Positions 44,739 to 54,200 of a DNA stretch of 64,000 nt are shown here, piece by piece. Within the stretch, counting starts at the first letter, position 1, and each line of letters begins with the position of its first letter. Under the pieces are notes generated by a model. It was not told the DNA's origin. It ran no database searches and saw nothing but the letters and a program-made list of their open reading frames with translations. This DNA is from an uncultured Anaerofilum sp. Its GTDB lineage: Bacteria; Bacillota; Clostridia; Oscillospirales; Ruminococcaceae. Location of the stretch: NCBI GenBank assembly GCA_944385935.1, contig CALWZC010000003.1, positions 62,001 through 126,000 of the forward strand. Reading direction: 5' to 3'. Position numbers and translations under genes: made by a program.

Positions 44739-45480
44739 GCCAAACTCCTCCTAACTTTTCCGCTACCCCATGATTATGGCAGCGCAATTCTTTTAAAAGC
44801 AATTCTTTGGATGTATTTATCACCAAATCCATTGGGAAATCCAATTCTTCCAACATGGTAAAAATATCTCTGGTTTGCCCCAGCCGATAGATGGAATGTG
44901 CATCTGAGTTTACAGCCACAGGAGTTCCATTTTCCTTACATGCCAAAGCTAAACGGCGCATATTTTCTTTTCCTTCGGGCCGCCATGTGCAAGAATTTGC
45001 ATTTAGTTCTACTACTTTATGCTTTTCTGCAAAGAGTTTTGTCAAGGAAAGATAATCATACTCATAGGCTGGCATTTCGGAATGTCCTATCATATCCACC
45101 CAAGGATTTTCCGCAATGGCAGACCAAAGATAGTTTGCTTCCCGAATGGTCAGTTTTTGGGGAAGTAAAGGACGATGGATAGAAGCAATTACCCAATCAA
45201 ATTCTGATAGCTCGTTTTGTGTAAAATCTAGTGTACCTTTCTCGTTTAATATATTAGCCTCTGCTCCTTTGAGAACGGGAATTCCCTCCATAACAAAAGG
45301 CAGTTCTTTTGTTAAATTAGAAAAGTACCATGGATGTGGTGCATCTGGCATAGCCGGCCCGTGGTCTGTAATGGCCATAGCAGCAAGACCTATACTTGCC
45401 CCCTGTTTCGCCATTTCGGTAATGGTATTGTAAGCATGGTTTGTTACCAAACTATGTGTATGTAAATCTGCGATTATCAT
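44731..45480 (-). CDS. PHP-domain phosphatase, YcdX type
   Basis: 249 residues. The metal-binding PHP motifs are DLHTHSLVTNHAYNTI (HxH), AITDHGPAMPDAPHPWYF, GAEANILN, ASIHRP, GHSEMPAYEYDY and NSDAHSIYRLG. The combination of GPAMPDAPHPWYF and the final NSDAH marks the YcdX subfamily, trinuclear-zinc phosphatases of uncertain natural substrate. It is neither histidinol phosphatase HisK nor polymerase associated. AGGTGG precedes the ATG, 24 bases after hprK. It overlaps glk by eight bases. Confidence 0.9.
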   Translation of the reverse strand: MIIADLHTHSLVTNHAYNTITEMAKQGASIGLAAMAITDHGPAMPDAPHPWYFSNLTKELPFVMEGIPVLKGAEANILNEKGTLDFTQNELSEFDWVIASIHRPLLPQKLTIREANYLWSAIAENPWVDMIGHSEMPAYEYDYLSLTKLFAEKHKVVELNANSCTWRPEGKENMRRLALACKENGTPVAVNSDAHSIYRLGQTRDIFTMLEELDFPMDLVINTSKELLLKELRCHNHGVAEKLGGVWHE

Positions 45481-45504
45481 ATTCCACCTGCAACCTTTCT
45501 ATTG

Positions 45505-46440
45505 TTAAAATTGCATTGTGTCGTTATCCAATCCAAGCCGTTCCATCAGCTCTTGTGCTGCGTTGTAGCCCATCTTTTTCTGGCGATTATTGATAGCCGC
45601 CGCTTCTAGGATTACAGCCAGATTTCTTCCGGGCATAACAGGGATTACAGTATGGGGAATATCTACACCTAAAATGTCAATGGAATCTGCCTCTAGGCCC
45701 GTTCGGTTATAGGCCTTTGTTTTATCCCATGGTTCCAGCTCCACAACCAAATCCACTTTTTCACTTACTTTAACAGCACCTACGCCAAACACACGAGCAA
45801 CATTCACAATACCTACGCCTCGCAGTTCAATAAAGTGGCGGATGTTTTCGGGACTGGTACCTACAATAGAGCGATTGGACACTCGGCGCAACTCCACAGC
45901 ATCATCTGCAATCAAGCGGTGTCCTCTTTTTACCAACTCTACGGCTGTTTCGCTTTTGCCTACGCCGCTATCACCTAAAATCAAGATACCTTCACCATAT
46001 ACCTCCACAAACACACCGTGGCGAGTGATACGGGGAGCCACTTCTACACTCAAAATAGAAATGAGGTTGCTCATCATGGCAGAGGTGTTTTCTCCTGTTC
46101 GCAGGATAGGAACTTCATACTGCTGGGCAAACTCCAACATCTCTGGCAACACTTCCAAATTGCGGGTAATTACTACTGCTGGCGGACGAGAGGCAAACAA
46201 TGTATGCACATGGCTGCGTCGCTCTTGTTCGGGCAAGCGTTCCAAATAGTTCATTTCCGCTTTTCCGCAAATTTGCAGCCGGGTAGGGTCGAAATACTCA
46301 TCATACCCAGTAATTAGTAGCCCCGGGCGGTTTACGTCCATTGTATAAATGGGAATATTCTCCAAATCCGTTGGAGAATAGGCTGTTTCCAACCGGAGTT
46401 GTTTTGCAATTTTTCCCAACGAAACAGAAAACTGTGCCAT
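45505..46440 (-). CDS. hprK: HPr kinase/phosphorylase
   Basis: 311 residues; adds or removes phosphate on Ser46 of HPr and so drives CcpA-dependent catabolite repression. The C-terminal domain has Walker A GDSGVGKS (156-163), preceded by the family HGVFVEVYG (H141). RGHRLIADDAVELRR and the signature IELRGVGIVNVARVFGVGAV follow, then a C-terminal PVMPGRNLAVILEAAA. The N-terminal domain (about 1-130) is the usual regulatory half. AGGTG precedes the ATG. It is the first gene of the operon behind the promoter at 46505-46533. Confidence 0.97.
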   Translation of the reverse strand: MAQFSVSLGKIAKQLRLETAYSPTDLENIPIYTMDVNRPGLLITGYDEYFDPTRLQICGKAEMNYLERLPEQERRSHVHTLFASRPPAVVITRNLEVLPEMLEFAQQYEVPILRTGENTSAMMSNLISILSVEVAPRITRHGVFVEVYGEGILILGDSGVGKSETAVELVKRGHRLIADDAVELRRVSNRSIVGTSPENIRHFIELRGVGIVNVARVFGVGAVKVSEKVDLVVELEPWDKTKAYNRTGLEADSIDILGVDIPHTVIPVMPGRNLAVILEAAAINNRQKKMGYNAAQELMERLGLDNDTMQF

Positions 46441-46504
46441 GGCATTTCACCTCTTAAGAATTTTAGTCCAATTTCCGACCATTATATCATGGTATATATC
46501 ATAT

Positions 46505-46533
46505 ATTATAGCTGATTTCACCTTTAATGGCAA
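46505..46533 (-). promoter_or_regulatory. hprK operon promoter
   Basis: On the minus strand TTGCCA (46528-46533) and TATAAT (46505-46510) with a 17-base spacer, about 65 bases before hprK. Confidence 0.7.
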
Positions 46534-46675
46534 TCAATAACATGGTAAAGGTAAAAAGTTTCCCGATAAATTTTAACAAAACTTCCAACAATCGACAAAA
46601 ACATCCCATATTTTTTACTTTATTAAAAAATATTTCACTGTTTTTACTTTTTTTATTTTATATTTGCAAATAAAA

Positions 46676-46684
46676 TGGTATAAT
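46676..46684 (+). promoter_or_regulatory. Extended -10 promoter of the glycosyltransferase gene
   Basis: TGGTATAAT is an extended -10 box. The -35 region (TTTTAT) is poor. It lies about 105 bases before the start codon. Confidence 0.5.
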
Positions 46685-46788
46685 CACTAAAATAGATTCT
46701 AAATATTGGCTAACAGAATAAAAGAGCGATATATTGTTGTAAACAAGCAAAGGGATTTGCTTACTTTTATGAGGAAAAGAGGTATTTT

Positions 46789-47979
46789 ATGCGAATTGCT
46801 TTATTTACCGAAACATACTTTCCATTTATCAGTGGAGTAGTTACCCATGTGCAAACGTTAAAAGAAACACTGGAATCCCACGGCCATGAAGTATTGATTG
46901 TTACTACCAGCCCCAAAGCAGCATGTCACTACATTAAAGATGGGATTCTCTATTGTCCTGCTATCCCTCTAAAAAGAATTTATGGCTATGGCGTTGCCAA
47001 TCCATTAAACTTGCAGCGTTTGCGGATTATTCAAGAGTTTAATCCCGATATCCTACATATCCATACAGAGTTTAGCATGGGCATTTTTGGGCTGTTTGCC
47101 GCAAGAAGGCTGAAAAAACCCATTGTGTACACCTTGCACACCATGTATGATGACTATATGTTTTACATTGCCCCAGAGCGATTCCACAAAATGGTAAAAC
47201 CGGGAGCACATATTTATTTCCGCAAGGTTGCAAAACGAGCCACCGAGATTATTGGCCCTTCCCCCAAAGTGGTGGAATATTTGCGCCGCTGTGGGGTGGA
47301 AAGACATATCAATATTGTTCCCAACACAGTGGATTTATCGGACTTTTTGCCCGAAAATGTAAGTTCTGAGGAAATTGCAGCAGTAAAAAAGAAGCTGGGT
47401 ATTTTGCCCCAGGATACCGCTTTGTGCTTTGTAGGAAGATTGGGCAAAGAAAAGAGCATTGATGTGCTTATTGATTGGTTTACCAAACATTTCAAAAATC
47501 AATGCAATTATAAACTATTTGTTATTGGAGATGGCCCAGAAAAGGAAAATCTGCAAAATCAAATCAACAGCTTAGGAATGGAAAAGCAGGTGTTTTTGTT
47601 GGGGCGCATTGACCACAATCTTCTGCCCCCCTATTACCATGCCTGCGACCTTTTTACTACCGCTTCCCTTTCCGAGATGAATTCCATTGCTATGCTGGAG
47701 GCAACTGCCAGCGGTTTGTATGTATTGCAACGGCTGGATATTTACAACAAAGACCAGATTATTCCCGGTGTAAACGGAAATTTGTTCACCAATGACCAAG
47801 AATTTGCCCAGCTTGTGCAAGAGGAAGGCAACATGGATGCACAACAGCGACAGCAACGGCGACAGGCAGTTACTGCATACAGCCAGAAGTATGGCAAAGA
47901 GGAATTTATTCGTGCAGTATTAAACATCTATGACCGTGCATTGCTAAAATATAACACTCTGCAAAAGAAGAAAAAATAA
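46789..47979 (+). CDS. Glycosyltransferase family 4, diacylglycerol glucosyltransferase-like
   Basis: 396 residues, GT-B fold, cytosolic or membrane associated. The N-terminal domain begins MRIALFTETYFPFISGVVTHVQTLKETLESHGHEV, which is typical of 1,2-diacylglycerol 3-glucosyltransferases and related lipid glycosyltransferases. HIHTEFSMGIFGLFAARRLKKPIVYTLHTMYDDY follows. The nucleotide-sugar site contains VGRLGKEKSID, GDGPEKENL and LSEMNSIAMLEATASG (first Glu and last Glu of the E-x7-E motif). It likely makes glycolipid anchors for lipoteichoic acid-type polymers. AGAGG precedes the ATG. The C-terminus is Lys-rich and may touch the membrane. Confidence 0.87.
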   Translation: MRIALFTETYFPFISGVVTHVQTLKETLESHGHEVLIVTTSPKAACHYIKDGILYCPAIPLKRIYGYGVANPLNLQRLRIIQEFNPDILHIHTEFSMGIFGLFAARRLKKPIVYTLHTMYDDYMFYIAPERFHKMVKPGAHIYFRKVAKRATEIIGPSPKVVEYLRRCGVERHINIVPNTVDLSDFLPENVSSEEIAAVKKKLGILPQDTALCFVGRLGKEKSIDVLIDWFTKHFKNQCNYKLFVIGDGPEKENLQNQINSLGMEKQVFLLGRIDHNLLPPYYHACDLFTTASLSEMNSIAMLEATASGLYVLQRLDIYNKDQIIPGVNGNLFTNDQEFAQLVQEEGNMDAQQRQQRRQAVTAYSQKYGKEEFIRAVLNIYDRALLKYNTLQKKKK

Positions 47980-47988
47980 ATCAGTTCT

Positions 47989-48033
47989 CACGCTGCTCAA
48001 CAGTTTATTTGTGGAGCAGCGTGTTTTGTTTTT
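47989..48033 (+). terminator. Terminator of the glycosyltransferase gene
   Basis: CACGCTGCTC...GAGCAGCGTG, a perfect 10-bp stem with a 15-base loop, is followed by TTTTGTTTTT. The same DNA encodes the last codons of the convergent MATE gene. Confidence 0.88.
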
Positions 48034-49325
48034 AGCAAGAGGCCCACAATATCTGCAAGTACCCAACCGATGGGAATTGACCACCAAATTGCCTGTACAC
48101 CCATTTGTGGAGCAAAAGAATATGCCAATAATACCCGTGTACCAAGGGAAATGACAGTCAGTAAAAGAGAGATTTTGGGCCGTTCCACGGCACGAAAATA
48201 GCCATACAAAAGAAATAGAACACCAATTCCCACATAGCAGGCTCCTTCGATACGCAGATATTGCACACCAGTCAGCAAGGCTTGTGTTTCATGGGCTTGG
48301 ATAAAAACACCAATTAGCTGAGGAGCCAACAACCAAACACCAGCAGAGATAATAGCACAAAAGCACAAAACAAGGACAATGGCACTGCGTGTACCAATTC
48401 GGATACGCTGTGTATTTCCGGCACCATAATTTTGTGAAACAAAAATGGAATAGGCATTGCCAAACTCCTGGGCTGGCATATATGCCAGTGTATCAATTTT
48501 AACACCAGCTGCAAAAGCTGCCATCACCGAAGCTCCAAAGCTGTTGACCAACCCTTGTACCATTAAAATACCAAAATTCATTACAGATTGCTGTGCACCT
48601 GTTGTGGTTGCATAGGCAAAGATTGCAACAATAGACCTCCATCGCACACGAAGCCCTTTATCAAGATGGAGCAATGGTTCACGAAGAAAGCTATAAAGTG
48701 CAATTCCCAATCCAGCTACCACTTGGGCAATGACAGTGGCCTCGGCTGCACCAGCAACACCCCGTTGCAGCACAGCTACAAAGATAACATCCAACACAAT
48801 GTTTAGAATGGTGCTAATTCCTAGAAAAAACAGCGGCACCACAGAGTTTCCAACAGCCCGAAGAAAGAAAGCAAAATAGTTGTAGAGAAAAATAAAGGGC
48901 AGCCCCATGAGGATAACACCAACATAGGTAAACATCATGTCATATACCTCTTTTGGTGTTTGCATCCACTGCAAGATTTTATGAAGCAACCCATAGGAGC
49001 CGACCGTCAACACGGCTGTGATAACAAGGATTAAAACGAAAGCAGAGGCAAGATACTCCCGCATATGCTTGTAGTCCTTTTTTCCATAGCTAATGGAGAA
49101 CAATGCTCCTGCGCCCATGCACATGCCAATGATAAGAGATGTCAAAAATGTGATGAGTGTATAAGCACTGCCCACTGCACCCAGGGCAGCTGTGCCAAGA
49201 AATTCCCCAACAATCCATGTATCTGCCAAGTTGTAACATTGCTGTAATACATTGCCCAAAATCATGGGCAGTGCAAACAGCAACATGGTAGATGTAACAG
49301 GGCCGGTTGTTAAATCCCGTTTCAT
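47997..49325 (-). CDS. MATE-family efflux transporter
   Basis: About 442 residues with twelve predicted membrane helices. The family start is LTTGPVTSTMLLFALPMILGNVLQQCYNLADTWIVGEFLG, with the usual GxxxxAAVG-like AALGAVGSAYTL. The second half repeats the pattern at DTLAYMPAQEFGNAYSIFVSQNYGAGN. MATE proteins export drugs or metabolites in exchange for Na+ or H+. The start is the ATG at 49325; a longer open frame upstream lacks a ribosome site. An AAGGAG box lies about 12 bases before the ATG. It is not linked to the PadR gene by overlap, as a terminator separates them. Confidence 0.9.
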   Translation of the reverse strand: MKRDLTTGPVTSTMLLFALPMILGNVLQQCYNLADTWIVGEFLGTAALGAVGSAYTLITFLTSLIIGMCMGAGALFSISYGKKDYKHMREYLASAFVLILVITAVLTVGSYGLLHKILQWMQTPKEVYDMMFTYVGVILMGLPFIFLYNYFAFFLRAVGNSVVPLFFLGISTILNIVLDVIFVAVLQRGVAGAAEATVIAQVVAGLGIALYSFLREPLLHLDKGLRVRWRSIVAIFAYATTTGAQQSVMNFGILMVQGLVNSFGASVMAAFAAGVKIDTLAYMPAQEFGNAYSIFVSQNYGAGNTQRIRIGTRSAIVLVLCFCAIISAGVWLLAPQLIGVFIQAHETQALLTGVQYLRIEGACYVGIGVLFLLYGYFRAVERPKISLLLTVISLGTRVLLAYSFAPQMGVQAIWWSIPIGWVLADIVGLLLKTKHAAPQINC

Positions 49326-49432
49326 TGCTTTCAGACTCCTTATCCTAGTTTTGGTGACAGTAAGAACACCATTTAAACGAAAAAAATTGTAGCACAAATA
49401 CCAAAATTTTTCTATCATTTCCTAGAAGGCTA

Positions 49433-49468
49433 AAAAATAAAAAGCCTGCATCTTATGGATTGCAGGCT
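49433..49468 (-). terminator. Terminator after PadR and reductase remnant
   Basis: On the minus strand AGCCTGCA-atccataaga-TGCAGGCT followed by TTTTATTTTTTAG. Confidence 0.9.
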
Positions 49469-49481
49469 AGTAAAAAATACA

Positions 49482-49613
49482 CTATTTATTTTCTTGTTGG
49501 TGTTCTGAAAAGGTGAATTCATGTTCGGGATACCGTGCTTGTAAGTACATAGCAGTATGTACGGTGGTAGAGTTTTTCCCCTTGGGACTGGCGTTCAAAA
49601 CAAGTATTTTCAT
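49482..49613 (-). pseudogene. Truncated NADPH-dependent FMN reductase (N-terminal 43 residues only)
   Basis: Starting at the ATG of 49611-49613, which overlaps the PadR stop (ATGA) and follows GGAGG, a 43-codon frame reads MKILVLNASPKGKNSTTVHT and goes on with a second helix and a strand ending HEFTF. That is the flavin-phosphate loop (NASPKGKNSTT) and following helix of the flavodoxin-like NAD(P)H oxidoreductase family, which is normally about 180-250 residues. The frame stops at 49482 and a strong terminator follows at once, so the remaining domain has been lost. It may still be translated as a short peptide. Confidence 0.75.
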
Positions 49614-50161
49614 GGTTGTTCCTCCAATTGGCAAAGTAGATTACTGTACCAGTTTTGTTCAAATTCGGCAGCAGCAATACCATAAGCAATGGTATACTCT
49701 TGAAAGCGAAAAACCTCCTGCCAGTTGGTTCCTTGTGGCAGATGGCTTTTGTCAATATTGCGAAAGCGTTCCCGAATTGCACAAAGGATTTCTCTGGTCT
49801 GTTCTATTTGGCTGATATATTCTTGGATTGCAAGAATCCTTTCTTTTGGCTGTGCCAAACCCAAAAAGAACAGGCGGGATAGCTCCATATTTTTGACTTT
49901 ATCTGCTTGCATGGGCTGTGCTACCCAAACTGAAAAGGCGGAACGACCGCTTTCTGTAATGGAAAAAATCTTTTTGCGTCGTTTTCCTTCCAATGTTTCG
50001 TGGGCTATAATCTGTCCGCTTTTTTCTAACTTAGTAAGGGCTGTTTGTACACTTCCTGCACTATGGGAGCATATAAGGGCAAGATTTTGTTTGATGAATT
50101 GCTGCAATTCATACCCTGTCATGGGGGAAAGCATCAAAATGCCAAGAATGAGATATTCCAT
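49610..50161 (-). CDS. PadR-family transcriptional regulator
   Basis: About 183 residues. The N-terminal winged helix reads MEYLILGILMLSPMTGYELQQFIKQNL, then SAGSVQTALTKLEKSGQI and KRRKKIFSITESGRSAF, the PadR core. The C-terminal helical half (about 95-175) is the Vir_act_alpha_C dimerisation region. GGAGG is six bases before the ATG at 50161. It has a promoter at 50190-50219 and overlaps the truncated reductase gene. PadR repressors usually control a neighbouring efflux pump or stress enzyme; here the MATE gene or the lost reductase are candidates. Confidence 0.9.
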   Translation of the reverse strand: MEYLILGILMLSPMTGYELQQFIKQNLALICSHSAGSVQTALTKLEKSGQIIAHETLEGKRRKKIFSITESGRSAFSVWVAQPMQADKVKNMELSRLFFLGLAQPKERILAIQEYISQIEQTREILCAIRERFRNIDKSHLPQGTNWQEVFRFQEYTIAYGIAAAEFEQNWYSNLLCQLEEQP

Positions 50162-50189
50162 AATCTCCTCCAATATGTCGAATAGAGAT

Positions 50190-50219
50190 ATTATAAGACA
50201 CTACACATCCTCTTGTCAA
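50190..50219 (-). promoter_or_regulatory. padR-like gene promoter
   Basis: On the minus strand TTGACA (50214-50219) and TATAAT (50190-50195) with an 18-base spacer. TGTC...GACA half-sites flank the -10 box and could be an operator. Confidence 0.65.
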
Positions 50220-50344
50220 TAAAACAGCTTACATTTTTATGATACAATGGGAATACTTTTGCCACTTGATTTATATGATAAAATAGGGTACACTGGTACT
50301 ATTTAAGATACAATATGACAAATTTTTTATAAGGGTGTAAAATA

Positions 50345-51172
50345 ATGAACATAACAGATGTATTTAAAAACAGAAAAGTGATTGCATTGATTTTGGCAAT
50401 TATTGCATTGGTTTCTATGTTTGGTATTTCGGGGGTTGCCTCCTCTCCAGAGCTACACGCTGATACCATTCAATCACTGGAAGAAAAACGGGATACTGTC
50501 ATGGGACTGGTAGCAGCATCTACGGCGGCCTCGGTTGCCATCACGCTGTTGCCGGGAGATATTGCCACGCCAGTGGGAGAAAATTTGGCAGATTTGAGCT
50601 TTTATTTTTTGCTGGTACTAAGTGCCCTCTACTTAGAAAAATATCTAGTCACCATTACAGGATACATCGCCTTTTCCTATATTGTGCCGGCGGCTTGTGG
50701 TTGTCTTATCCTCTACTTATTTTGGCAAAAAAAACAGTTGGTACAAATATCTGCAAAGCTGGCCATATTTGCTGTTGCGCTGTGCCTGATAATTCCTGTA
50801 AGTGTTGGGGTATCCAATATCATTGACAATACTTATGCTAGCTCTATTGAGCAAACTATCTCCTCTGCCCAACAAGCAGCTGAGGAAATTCCTAAGCAAA
50901 CAGAAGAAACAGAGGAAAAAGAAGAAGGGTTTTGGTCAAGTATTGTTTCACAGGTAACCGAGGGAGTTTCTGAGGCAGTTTCCAGTGCTACGAAAAAATT
51001 TGAAACCATGCTAAACAACTTTATTGAAGCACTGGCCGTTATGATTGTGACATCCTGTTTAATCCCCTTATTTATTCTATTTTTATTCGTTTGGTTAGGA
51101 AAAACCATTTTGGGGTTTAATGTTTCCCTGCAAGAAACCCTGCCCAAAATTCTGCCGCGAAAACTGCGGTAA
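50345..51172 (+). CDS. Multi-pass membrane protein of unknown function
   Basis: 275 residues. A helix near 13-33 (ALILAIIALVSMFGISGVA) could be an uncleaved signal. An extracytoplasmic part includes TIQSLEEKRDTVMGLVAAST and LPGDIATPVGENLADLSFY. Helices follow at about 85-105, 110-127 and 135-155. A Glu-rich, probably helical segment (about 170-215) and a last strong helix (VMIVTSCLIPLFILFLFVWLG) lead to a basic tail ending KILPRKLR. I cannot name a family. AAGGGTG lies about ten bases before the ATG. It stands alone between a divergent PadR gene and a convergent lyase gene. Confidence 0.7.
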   Translation: MNITDVFKNRKVIALILAIIALVSMFGISGVASSPELHADTIQSLEEKRDTVMGLVAASTAASVAITLLPGDIATPVGENLADLSFYFLLVLSALYLEKYLVTITGYIAFSYIVPAACGCLILYLFWQKKQLVQISAKLAIFAVALCLIIPVSVGVSNIIDNTYASSIEQTISSAQQAAEEIPKQTEETEEKEEGFWSSIVSQVTEGVSEAVSSATKKFETMLNNFIEALAVMIVTSCLIPLFILFLFVWLGKTILGFNVSLQETLPKILPRKLR

Positions 51173-51201
51173 ATCAATCCTATTTTATCTGAACAAAACA
51201 A

Positions 51202-51250
51202 CAAAGCGGTATTGCCCCTTATATAGGAGCGATACCGCTTTGTTTGTGTA
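51202..51250. terminator. Shared bidirectional terminator
   Basis: CAAAGCGGTAT and ATACCGCTTTG form an 11-bp perfect stem in the 83-base gap between convergent genes. TTTGTGT follows on plus and TTGTTTTGTT on minus, so it may serve both the membrane protein and the PL8 gene. Confidence 0.75.
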
Positions 51251-51255
51251 GTTGT

Positions 51256-54200
51256 TTACCGCATATTGTTGTGCTTTCTGCGGTATACCATTCCTCCGCT
51301 AAAACCTGCAACACTCAGACAGGCAAAAAGCATTGTGTATGCTATTGCACTATCCCCTGTTTGTGGGCTTGTGCTTGTATTTCCAGATGGTGTGGAGGGT
51401 GTTTGATTTTGGTTGTTTTGGTTATTATTTCCCTGATTGTTGTCTCCAGTGCTTTGGGAGCTGCTGGATTTCCAGCTCAGACCAATGGGCGACAAGCTGT
51501 AAACTCGGAAAGAAATACCATCTTTGGTGACTGTGGGGATAATGGTTTCCACATCACCTACTTTATGGCTGCCTTGTTCTGTTGTGAACATATGGGTCAC
51601 CACAAAGGTATCCTTGTCCGAGGTAGATTGTGGGAAATCCAATGTTATAACAACGCCCTCTTTGGGGAAGTTTTCAGGTGTTACCTCTTGCTGTGTTCCG
51701 TCGCTCATTGTAGCCATCAAGCGATAATCCCACAAAGAGAATTGTTGCAAATCTCCAACTACTGCCTTTGCCGCTGCTTCCATCTTTGCTTGAATTTTAG
51801 CAACTGTATTTAACTCTGGAATTTGTGCCAACTGGGCAGGAACCTCTTTCAACTCGCTTGCTACAGGTGTATGGGTAGCACTGGGATTGGGGGTAGCTGT
51901 TGGATTGGGTGTAGCTGTTGGATTGGGTGTAGCAGTGGGTTGGGGTTCAGTTGTAGGAGCAGGGGTTGCTGTTGGATTGGGTGTGTTTGTAGGTTCTGGA
52001 GAAGTTGTAGGCTCTGGGGTAGCTGTTGGATTGGGGGTAGCAGTGGGTTGGGGTTCAGTTGTAGGAGCAGGGGTTGCTGTTGGGTTGGGTGTGTTTGTAG
52101 GTTCTGGAGAAGTTGTAGGCTCTGGGGTAGCTGTTGGATTGGGGGTAGTTGTTGGCTCAGGGGTGGATGTAGGTTCTACCTTCAATTCTGCTACAGAAGA
52201 AGCTCCATTTGTTCCAGCCATTGCAAAGCTAAGAACAATATGGTTTTCGTCCTTTTCTACCACAGATACATTTTTGTCCAGAGCAACCTCAGAAACGATA
52301 GGCTTGGTAATTGTAATCTGAATGTTGCCTTTGTTCTTCATGGTGGGGTCGGATACTGCAATCTTCAAGGTATTATCACTGGTTTCTTGCAGAATGACAG
52401 AAGCCGCTTTGTCGCTGGTTACATCAGCCACAGTTCCACCGTTTTCATCCCAGAAGTTGATTCCAGTCATTTTCAGGCTGTCGTCATATACAGCTTGGAT
52501 AGAGCTGGTATTTTCCAAAATCTCAATTTCTGGATTTTCGGCATAGGCTTTTGTTTCTGCCTCGGTTTTTTCAGGAAGTAGCACATAGCTATAATTGGAG
52601 TCTGTGGGATTTACGCCATGGTCTACCCACATTTCCAAATAGTTTTGGGTGCTTTCTCCCTCAAAAGTGCCAACATCGCTCCAGTTACCAGTAGTTTTGG
52701 CAAGGCGTGCCTGAATTTGTGTATTTGCGCTGGGGAAGTAATATCCTGTACCAACGGCTTTTGTTCCTGCCAAATGTGCCCATGTGACATTGTCAAAAGC
52801 GGTACCCGAAAGGTCTGCGCTGCGGTCTACCAATTCTTTTACATTGGCTTCCTTTGCAGAGAGTTTTACATTTTCTCCATCCACTACAAAGGCATTGCTT
52901 GCAGTTTCATCCAGCTTTCTGTTTTCGATGGTGGTTTCTACTGGGACATCCATTCCTTTATTGGTGATGCCTGCACCAAGGCAAACAATCTCATTGTCAA
53001 ACATAAACCAAGATTTTTTGCCTTTTAGGTCGGGTGCATAGGTGAGGGAACTATCTCCACTAGCAACATTGGCTTCACCAGTGAAAGACATACCACTGAT
53101 CCCGTAATTGCCCAAAGAACTGCCGCCAACCCAACTTTCATTGGAGCGGAAATCTCCTCCCTGTGCAAAACCAGAACTATCTGGAGCACCATTTCCAATA
53201 TTCAACGCTGCTACAGTAGTACCTGCCAAACGCAAGGGGTTTACAGTATTCCAGTAGTTTTCTGTATATTGGTTATCTGCATCATAAATATAGGTCATAC
53301 CATTGTTTTGATGCCAACCAAAACGGTTTTCGTGGTTCATAATTTCTGTATTCTGAATACGTTCGGAATACATGGAAACAGTAAACAAATAGTCATCTGT
53401 TCTATGGATAGCACGGTCCATCAAAGGATAGGATACATGAGTGGGGGAAACCTTTGCCTCAATGCTATCATCTGCCAGAATTTCCTTTGCTCTCTGTTTG
53501 ATGGCAACATATTCGGCACCAGTCAAACTATCCACAAATGTGGTATCCTCTTGCATCCAAAGTTTCAAAGCAGAAAGAGTAGTGCTTTTTGCAGGTTCGG
53601 TGAAGGAATCCACCAACTGTAAAATGATAGTCATGGCTTCTCTGCCTGCTGCCTGATTGCTGGAAGCAGGACGAGAAACAGAACGGCCTTTCAGAGAATC
53701 TAACAGCATTCCCTTATACATACCATTTCCAAAGCCATCTACTACATAGCTTTCCAGATTTTTCTGAACTTCGGCAGGATATTGCCATGGAGTGCCTGCC
53801 AACAAAGAGGGAATTTTTACAGCACCTTTCATAAACTCAATACCATAAGCTCCCAAATAGGGCACACTGCTATGGTCTAGGTAAGAGCCATCGGGATAGA
53901 ATCCGCTAGCATAGCCTTCTTGTGCAATGGTGGTGCTGTCGGCAACGGTGTTGATAACAAATGTTCCCGAAGATGCCTGCATACCCATGTATACAAGCTC
54001 ATTATCTTGACGGAGAGCACCTAAGCCCACAGCTGTTGTGGAACAGTCAATAATATTTGCGCCTTGTGCTGTTCGGTATCCTTGTGCATGGGTGCTAGCG
54101 GTATTGATAACACCTTCATGGAAGGGGTCGGGCTGGAAGAAATACAGTGCCTCTGTATAACGCATGATTTGTTCTTCTGTCAAATCCTCAGCAATTAACA

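Larger units (their letters stand above)
46441..46788. other. Divergent promoter region hprK / glycosyltransferase
   Basis: About 350 bases of very AT-rich sequence with promoters facing both ways (46505-46533 minus, 46676-46684 plus). A second TATAAT-like box lies at 46480-46485 on the minus strand. No gene is visible. Confidence 0.45.

Noticed and set aside
51823-52581. Plus-strand frames of 252 and 144 codons (Cys/Gly/Trp-rich and Gly/Val-rich) opposite the PL8 linker
   Set aside because: Same cause: antisense of the repeated PTATP coding sequence. The PL8 frame clearly carries the signal peptide, catalytic motifs and sorting signal.
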